Below are positions 56,797 to 64,000 of a stretch of 64,000 nt of DNA, piece after piece (position 1 is the stretch's first letter; every line of letters begins with the position of its first letter). Origin of the DNA: Avena insularis. Taxonomy: Eukaryota; Streptophyta; Magnoliopsida; Poales; Poaceae. The stretch lies in NCBI GenBank assembly GCA_023614405.1, contig JAJUPC010000035.1, positions 682,001 through 746,000 of the forward strand. Reading direction: 5' to 3'. Under the pieces are notes generated by a model. That model was not told where the DNA came from. It saw only the letters and a list, made by a program, of their open reading frames with translations, and made no database searches. The position numbers and the translations under genes were made by a program.

Positions 56797-59700
56797 TGTG
56801 GTGACCCAGCATACCACTGCATGTTGTAGTATACTATAGTCGTGGACATAACACTCACGGAGCACCATTCCGCAAATATTACATCCTCATAGTGGTACAA
56901 CAGAAACAAAGTGGGTCCACAACATACATTATCATTATTACAACCAGAAATTACATGACGACTCTAAGATCCTCTTAGGTCCATAGAGGTATTCCGATGA
57001 CTCAGGGCTAATGCTATAATAACTCTGAAAACAAGATTAAGAAACAAACTAAACTTTAATATTTATACAAGATTTAATATAGATAGAGGATAGAGATCTA
57101 TGCTACTAGACTAGATCACTATATAGGATATATCTACACTTCAGATACGTCGGTCTCCATTCCATAGATGTTTTCGTAATTGTTCCCTTCGACGCTTCCG
57201 GATACTTCTAGTTCTTCATAGGGAATTCTTCTTGGTCTTCAATTGGATATAGTAATTCCTCTTCCTGACTGTTAATGTCTTCAGGATGTAGCAAGGGTTA
57301 AGAAGATACATTGAGTATGAGCGTACTCAACGAGTTCATTAAAAAGGAGTGTTTGATGCACTATATCTACAGCCACAGACCATAGGTCGTAGGCAATGCA
57401 AGTTTTCATAAACATTTCTTCAAAGGTTGTTTTTATTCTGAAAAGCTATGTCCGTCAGCCTTCACAGGTTTACCAGAACTTTCATAGAGTTCCTTTTCTG
57501 CAGCGTTCACAGCTCCTTCCCGGAACAAGGAGTAACAAGTTACAGTTCTTACACTCTACAGAGGTGCATTACTTTAGCCATGAGAGATCTTAGATTTGTT
57601 GCACATCCGGGCGCGCATTCCCGTTCACACTTCCTTGGCATGAGGCCCAAACTAAGATCCAAGCCAATCACTGTCCTTCTCCGCGACCTCGCATACAACG
57701 CAATTATTGTATGCCCATACTCAAGGTAGAATTTTCCCCGTATAAAACGGCTATACCTTAGTTGGATACAGACAACAACCATTAACACTAGAAATATGTC
57801 TTTTGAAAGCCTAGATCCATGGTAGACTTTTCCCCGTATAAAACGGCTATACCCATGATCTGCAACTTACAAATGCCTAGAACAGTGTCCGATGCATGCG
57901 AGAGGGAGCCGATCCAGCTGACTTCTCTGTCCCATTCCAAATCTCATGGTTAACGCGTAATATATGTCGCAAGAATCACTGGCGACATTGGTTGTTAAGT
58001 CCTAGATAATATGTTCCTTTACCACCGGAACTTTCGTAGTAGGTTATTACCTCTTGGTAAATAACCTATAATCATATTATTATGAAAATAGTGTTTTCTG
58101 ACCTTTTTGAAATGCAGGTGATGATAACACTGGATTTGCAAAATACTTTATCGAAAATAATCAAAGGACATGAGCAAGTGTGAACTTGCCTTGATATAGC
58201 GGAGTATTGTAGTCGAATGTCTCGACTTGACCCTGGACCTCGGTTTCTACAAGAATACCAGCATTGCCCGGTAAGGACAATGTTTAAAGAAGCAATATGC
58301 TGTTATGCATAAGTAATGATATGCATGTTGTAAAACCTCAAGTAATTCCTCAACATTACATGTGAGTTGGATTTAGATGATTTGTTTAGGATGTGATTTA
58401 TCTTTAAGTTTACTTCATAAAGGAGTGTAGTTGTAAGGGTTTTTGTATAACATATAAGACATGAAAGTAATGTACAATTGTAATTCAATTCTAAGATTGG
58501 GTGGTATCATGTATTTATTACAAAGTTCATGTTTTAAATGGTTATGACTTAGAAGAAATGGTATAGTGTTTCTTTTGAAGTGGCAAAAAGAATAACATTT
58601 GAAGAAAATATTATTTATGTTAAGTTAATCAAATCTGAAGATTAATAAGATTAAAGTTATGGTTTCTGATAAAGTATAAATGATCTTGAGACATTATATA
58701 TTTAGCTTATGATATATCAGACCAAAGTTAACTATAAAGATATAATTGGACTTGGGATATAATATTTATGGCATTAACAACAATTAGGGTTTTTCCTAAG
58801 CATAATGAAATTTAGTCTTAAAGACTTAAACCTAGCATATTAAATATTTATAGATTATGCTATAAGACTTTCCTATATAAGGAAAATATGTGAATTTGTT
58901 TTACAATAGATTTAGTGAATACCAAGTTTGCTAAATATGATTATATATTAATTGAGATCACTTACTTCTAATATATTAGTGAATACCAAGCTAGCATATT
59001 TAATGATTTGCAAAAATAAATTTGTAAATCTTGGACTTATACTTGGTTAAAGATTTTAAAGGAATATTATAAAATTGATTGTTTACATTTGGATAGTATC
59101 CTAAATTATAATTATGGGTTTAGACTATTTAGAGTTAAAAGATTGTGTTTTGATGATTATTATTTCTTACGTAGGAAATAATGTTAAATAATTAACAAAA
59201 CAACTATCTCATTTTAATAATTGAAGATAAATGATGTGAGAATTTTAAAATGTTTTTAGAATAATATATTTAGTATTATTTTAGTAAGTATTCTTACTTA
59301 AAATCTTAAAATTGAATTTTATTTATTTTTAGGTATTATCTTGATTATTTTATAAAATTTCTCAATTATTGGATATCTTTAAATATTTGTTTTAAGTTTT
59401 ATTTGTCAAATTTTAAGTTAGTATTTTTATTAGATAAGAGATTTCTTTTTATGCATGAAAGTGATTTTTATTTATTTTTAGGATTTTTTCTAAATTTATT
59501 AAATTTAATTTATATATTTAAGGATGTCAATACTTATTTACATTTTATTAAACTCAAATATGTATTATTATATTTTTCCTAGTTAGATATTATTTTAATA
59601 AACATTATAATATATTAAATATATTTTTAGGATAGTTTTACATTTTTCTAGAAATAAAATTGTGTACAGGGGTATTTTGGTTATTTCCTTATTTATCTTA

Positions 59701-60334
59701 TGCTTATATTATTATTTTTATTAGAACCTGTTTGGTTGGTAATAAGACTGGCCCGGCCCTGCCCAGCCAGGTCTGGCTCGGGGTCAACATGACCTCGTCC
59801 TAACCTTTCTCACTCACGCGCATACATAGAGGCATATCCTCATCTTCTTGCATTCGACTCCACCGCCTCCGGTGCCGCCGCCTGCTCCCCATGGCCCTCG
59901 CTAGCCACATACAGCTCTGCCGCTCGCCACCTGGCTTCCCCTCGGTCTTCTCCTTCTATTTCCATATGCCTCGACACCGCCATATTCTCCCTTGCAAGCT
60001 CCCGTGAAACCCTTGCCATGCGACTTGGGTCGGCCGGCGCGGTACCAGAACCCTCCCGGCTTCTCTTCCTTGACGGCTAAAAGTTCCTCTACTAGGACCG
60101 CACTACCTTGTCGTCTCCTTCGAGCTTCTGCTCGAGCCCGCCATTCCCGGCCCCTCCTGGTTTTTTTCTTTGATGCTTCTACTTCCTCCTTCTTGACTGG
60201 ACCAATCTCTCGATGCTGGAAGGATGGCAGGTTAAATTGCAACCCCAGCATCCACGACTAGCTGCTCTGAGTTTGATTACTGTGGTTGATGTTGTGGTGA
60301 TGCTCTGCTAGTGCTTCCGTCGACAGGACGGCAG
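56797..60334. mobile_element. LTR-like element interrupting element S, left part
   Basis: TGTGGTGACCCAGC begins exactly where integrase homology stops, so I place an LTR boundary there. No gag or pol is present over more than 3.5 kb. The layout is a mixed region with a repeated TTTTCCCCGTATAAAACGGC unit (57730 and 57828), an AT-rich stretch (58300-59720) and a GC-rich leader-like block (59750-60330). This resembles the internal organisation of the 3.9-kb LTR at 19756 and suggests a long Gypsy LTR. The orientation is not settled and the far end is outside the window. Confidence 0.55.
57727..57855. repeat. Direct repeat of a TTTTCCCCGTATAAAACGGC unit
   Basis: Two copies, 95 bp apart (about 57730-57757 and 57828-57852), each followed by TATACC. 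The repeat includes a TATAAAA word, so a doubled promoter element is possible, though it could be read from either strand. Confidence 0.7.
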
Positions 60335-63300
60335 TGTCACATCCCAAATTTTAGATTTGATTTTGCATATCATTCATATCATTGCATCATGCTTTTCCAT
60401 GCAAAACCGTCGATCGATAAGCATCGGCGAAACGCTATTTTCAAAATCCTTTTTCTATTCTACTACGAGGCTCCTGCGGGAGGCTTTAGAAGAACTAGTG
60501 TTGCCACCCTTGTAGCATAGTGGTTTCGCTCAACCCTTGACCCTAGATTGTTCCCCTCAATTTTACAAAACCGTAGGAGCAAGAATCGCTCGATTCGGAG
60601 CTCGTACGGAAAAGTTGTGGCCGTTTTATGAATAGATAGAAAAATGGGCCGATTTTCGGGCAGATTTTCCGAGTCCGTATCCAACCGCGCCCGAATCGGA
60701 CTAGGACCCGCGTGGGGCCACAAAAGGGCAGCCGCCGCCGCCCTGCCTCATAAACCGCCCCGCCTCGGGACCCGTGCCCCGCCTCGATCGCCACCCAGCC
60801 GCCGCGCCGCCTCCCTCCGTGATCGCCGCCTCGGCCGCACCCGCACCCCGCCGCCTCTCCTCCTCGGCCTCCGCCCCGCCGCTGTCGCCACCAGGTAACG
60901 CCGCCGCCGCGCGCCTCCCTCTCCTCTCCACCGTGCCGGCCGCCTCCACCTCGCCGCCGTGCCGCCATCTCCGTCAGCGCTGCAGCCGCCGCCGCCCTGC
61001 ACGCGCGCTGCGCCGCGCCACGCAACCGCGCCGCCACGTCGCCCTGCCGCCTCCGCAGCAGCGCTTTCGCCGCCAGCGCCGCGCCCTTGCCGCCGCCGCT
61101 GCCACGCACGCCTTCGCCGCCGCACGCGCTGCCGCCGCCCTCAGCGCTCGTCTTTGCGCTTCTTTCTTCTTGCCGGCCCGCCGCGCCATTGCCAGCCGCC
61201 GTCGCGTTACGCGCCACGCTGCCTGCGCGTGCCGCGCGCCAGCCGCCCACTCGTTACCGTGCCGCACCGCCGTCGTCGTCGTGTTGACCATCTAGATCAT
61301 GCCTTGTCTCTTTCAACCATCTCTTTCCGCCGCGGTAACAATCGCCGCGGCCGGAACCCGTTCGCCGTTTAGCGTTTGTCTCCGATAAGCCTGCAGCCAC
61401 CGTCGGATCTTAGATCAGCGGTTCAGATCAGCCGTTGACCGGTCAGACTCAGGCGTTGACTAGTCAGATGCCAGTCAGCATCCGATCGTGACGCGTTGAC
61501 CGATCAATGAACCTGATTGGTAGTTAATTTCGTTAATCGTTTTAGTTGACAGATTTCGGTAGAAACTTGTAAATTGCGTAGAAATTAAACCGCTGGGCCA
61601 AAATTGCAAATAAAATATGTGTAGATTCAGTGAGTCGTGTAGAATCTCGCTGTACCTTTGGTTCAGGATTTTGCAGCAAGGTTTAGTACAGTTTAATCAA
61701 ACTAGTTAGTGGCATTTTTGGAGTAATTAATTCGTAGAAAAAGATCCGTAGCTCCAAAAATCGCGTATGATATGTCCCTGGATTCAATGGAACGAGGGGA
61801 ATCTCATCGTGAATTAAAAGATTGGCTTACAACAAAAACTTCTGCAGAAACTGTCTAGTGGCTTTCTGCAGTGTTTTAATTACTCCGGGAGTTTTGTAAT
61901 TCCTTTTTGAGTAATTCCAATTGGTACTATTTCTAATCAGCAATGCCTATGCGGTAGAATTTTTCCAAGATTTTACAAACAGTATACTACCGGTAGTGAA
62001 TTATTTGAGTTCTAGCTCTAGTTTTGGGCGCTACTTTTTGCATAATAGTTTTCCTTGCGCTAAAACTATTTTCCATGCATGCAATCAGTAGTATTATTGA
62101 ATAGGATCATGTGGTGCAGCTGTAGCACCGATTAACTTTCCTTGCATACCTTCATGCATCATCTTTGTTGCATATGCTTGTGGATTGTTTGTTTATGATT
62201 GCAATTGTATCGTGTAGATTGTGACGAGTGCAACGCTTGCTCGTGTGTGGATTGTTCTTCCGACCGCTACAACCAAGGCAAGTAGATGCTACTTTGTTCA
62301 TGATATCGTCCTACTATTTTCAATGCATTGTCGTGTATTTTGTAGATGCATGTGTAGGATGGTACTATCGCTATGCTATGTCCTATTATGTGGTAGGGCT
62401 TTCCTTGTAGATGAACCACCGTTGGTAGATGTGCTTAGCCATGCTATGTTGAACGAGGCTGGGTTACATCATTGAGACTTGTTTCTAAAAATATTGGTTT
62501 GTGAAAACTAAAACAACTTAATCAATGAATCTCCTGGGTGTGATGGTATTGATAATTTTTGGTGGTTTCATTGCGGAAAGGCACCCAGGTATCAAGAGAG
62601 AATGATTGGCTTCTTTATTGTGTAGCTTACGTGTACAACCATGTGCCAATAATGGAATGGGCGGTTGGTTGGACTTAGTAGGTTGTGGTAACTCGAACCC
62701 GCGTATCCAGAGATGTAGAAATTTGGTAGGTTGGACCGGTGCGCGTCGGGATTGAGGAGCTACTTCCCGAACAGTCTCTTCTTGGACTTCTCCCTATCAC
62801 CACTCAAAATGAGAGTGACGGTACGAGCTGGGCTAGCCAAGTCACATGGGTAAAGTGTACTAACCCCTGCAGGGTGTATAATCTAATCGATTAGCCGTGT
62901 TCCCGGTTATGGACAACTGAGTTGCTTGATATTGATTCCATGACATGTTTCTCTCTCATTCCAATTTCATAATTGTTTTAATATTGTTGGGTTAACTTAA
63001 TTGGGATCTTTTCAAAGAAAATCAAAACTGTTTATGAAAGTAGGACAAATGTATTTGCAAATGCAAGCCAGACACAGCTCCACTTGCCAAATATGCAAGT
63101 AGATGTTAGAACTATTGTCTCCTTTACTAGCTCTACTTGCCATACATTCCATGTATTGACCCTTCGGGGCTGCTACGTTTCATGTTGCAGGTTATTCCGA
63201 TTCTAAGTAATCGATATAGGCCACGGTACTCCACTCGGCACTTGTTCACTTGTGGGCAATTTGAAGAATGGAGGATTTACCTTATTTATGTTGCTACCTG

Positions 63301-63483
63301 AATAATTTGAGCTAGCCTTGAGCTAAGCTTTTATTGTAATAATGGTACTCTAGATCTTCGTTATCTATGATACACGGATATTTTGCTATGTTATTCATCT
63401 TATTCTATTGTGGGCCAATGAACCGATCCAGGGATTGGCATGTCACATAGAAGCCACGGTCTTTTCAGAACCGGGGTGTTACA
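60335..63483 (+). mobile_element. Solo LTR (3.15 kb), Gypsy-like
   Basis: Starts TGTCACATCCC and ends GGGTGTTACA, with perfect flanking duplications GGCAG (60330-60334 and 63484-63488) and no internal domain or second LTR. It is therefore a solo LTR left by LTR-LTR recombination. It shares layout with 19756-23690: same start, GC-rich leader (60660-61370), and near the 3' end GTTCCCGGTTATGGACAACT and CCGATCCAGGGATTGGCAT. It is a related but distinct family. Large open frames at 60543-61372 come from the GC-rich leader. The strand is inferred from the start/end similarity. Confidence 0.92.
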
Positions 63484-64000
63484 GGCAGTGACGTCGTCAC
63501 CGCAACCTCGCTGCTGCGCTGCATCCAAGCTTTATCACACCTACGCTCCAGGTGCTTGGCACCCTCGGTGAGTTTCATTGTGACCGGCCTTCGAGCCGAT
63601 GACTCTGCTCGGTGGACTGGAGTGTTGCTTGAGCTCGTGTTGCTGTGGAATGAGCCTCTTGTATTTTATATTTAGCTTGAGCTATTTATGCTCCTAGTTG
63701 GGTACTATGTATAAGTAGCTTGCAGTAATTTACCTTGAGCTATGATGTTTGTTGTGGTGTGGTGGTCTCCTGGACATGTGCCCTGCCCATGATTTGTTTT
63801 AGTTAAACTACTAGTTACTAGTTGGATCATTTGACTTGACTTTGCTCTAGTTTGGAACTAGGGAAAAAGGATCTGATTCTATGTCCTTGTTGATAGTAAA
63901 ATGGTGTATATATTTGATTCCTAGATTCTTCTACGAGGAAAATGATAAAGCTATTTTAGCTGGAATTACTGAGTGGTTGATTAATGTGATGATACTCCCT
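63484..64000. mobile_element. LTR-like element interrupting element S, right part to window end
   Basis: Continuation of 56797-60334 after the solo LTR: a GC-rich tail (63489-63620), then AT-richer sequence. No ORF of note. Continuity is shown by the GGCAG duplication at the solo LTR borders. Confidence 0.55.

Noticed and set aside
60543..61372. Overlapping long ORFs on both strands (105-235 codons)
   Set aside because: They lie in the GC-rich leader of a solo LTR. Open frames on both strands with Ala/Arg/Pro-rich products reflect base composition, with no domain.

Overview
The window looks like intergenic DNA from a large grass genome, most probably Triticeae (wheat, barley, rye, Aegilops). 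The evidence is long Copia LTRs beginning TGTTGG(G/A)(G/A)ATATGCCC, a SIRE/Maximus-like Copia element, large CACTA (En/Spm) elements and a MuDR-type remnant stacked inside one another. I found no host gene, tRNA, rRNA or CRISPR array. Every coding signal I could explain belongs to a transposable element, and most are broken.

Layout. (1) 1-13292 is background holding a decayed MULE gene (PB1-like plus MuDR N-terminal region, 12371-13292). A nearly intact Copia retrotransposon (A, 478-11744, target duplication GCGAC) sits upstream of that gene. Copia A carries in its gag a 3.3-kb non-coding LTR element (3557-6857). (2) At 13293 an LTR-like sequence starts and cuts the MULE gene. At 13882 a minus-strand SIRE-like Copia element (S) follows: 3' LTR 13882-15052, third ORF, RNase H, RT and integrase, running to 56796, where another element cuts it. 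(3) The third ORF of S is split by Copia B (15889-51549, TGGGT), which accounts for more than half the window. (4) Copia B holds a gag-only, long-LTR Gypsy-like element (19756-29443, ATGTT) and a CACTA element (31755-48953, CAT). The latter is a small non-autonomous CACTA into which a 14-kb CACTA with transposase genes (34567-48574, also CAT) has inserted. (5) 56797-64000 is an LTR-like sequence that interrupts the integrase of S. It contains a 3.15-kb solo LTR (60335-63483, GGCAG).

Genes. Copia A has gag-protease-integrase-RT-RNase H in one frame, broken by the nested element, one stop codon and a 3'-end frameshift. The inner CACTA carries a TNPD transposase and a spliced TnpA-like gene ending in a Ulp1-type cysteine peptidase domain. 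Both have stops and frameshifts, but the peptidase exons keep their catalytic residues. The Gypsy-like element has gag only. Copia B has almost no open frame left although its LTRs are well preserved.

Chronology from nesting (oldest to youngest along each branch): MULE, then the 13293 LTR, then S, then Copia B, then the outer CACTA, then the inner CACTA. The Gypsy-like element is independently younger than Copia B. Copia A is younger than the MULE, and the 3557-6857 element is younger than Copia A. Boundaries come from matching TG...CA or CACTA ends and direct target duplications read in the sequence. Family names are recognition only; no database search was made.
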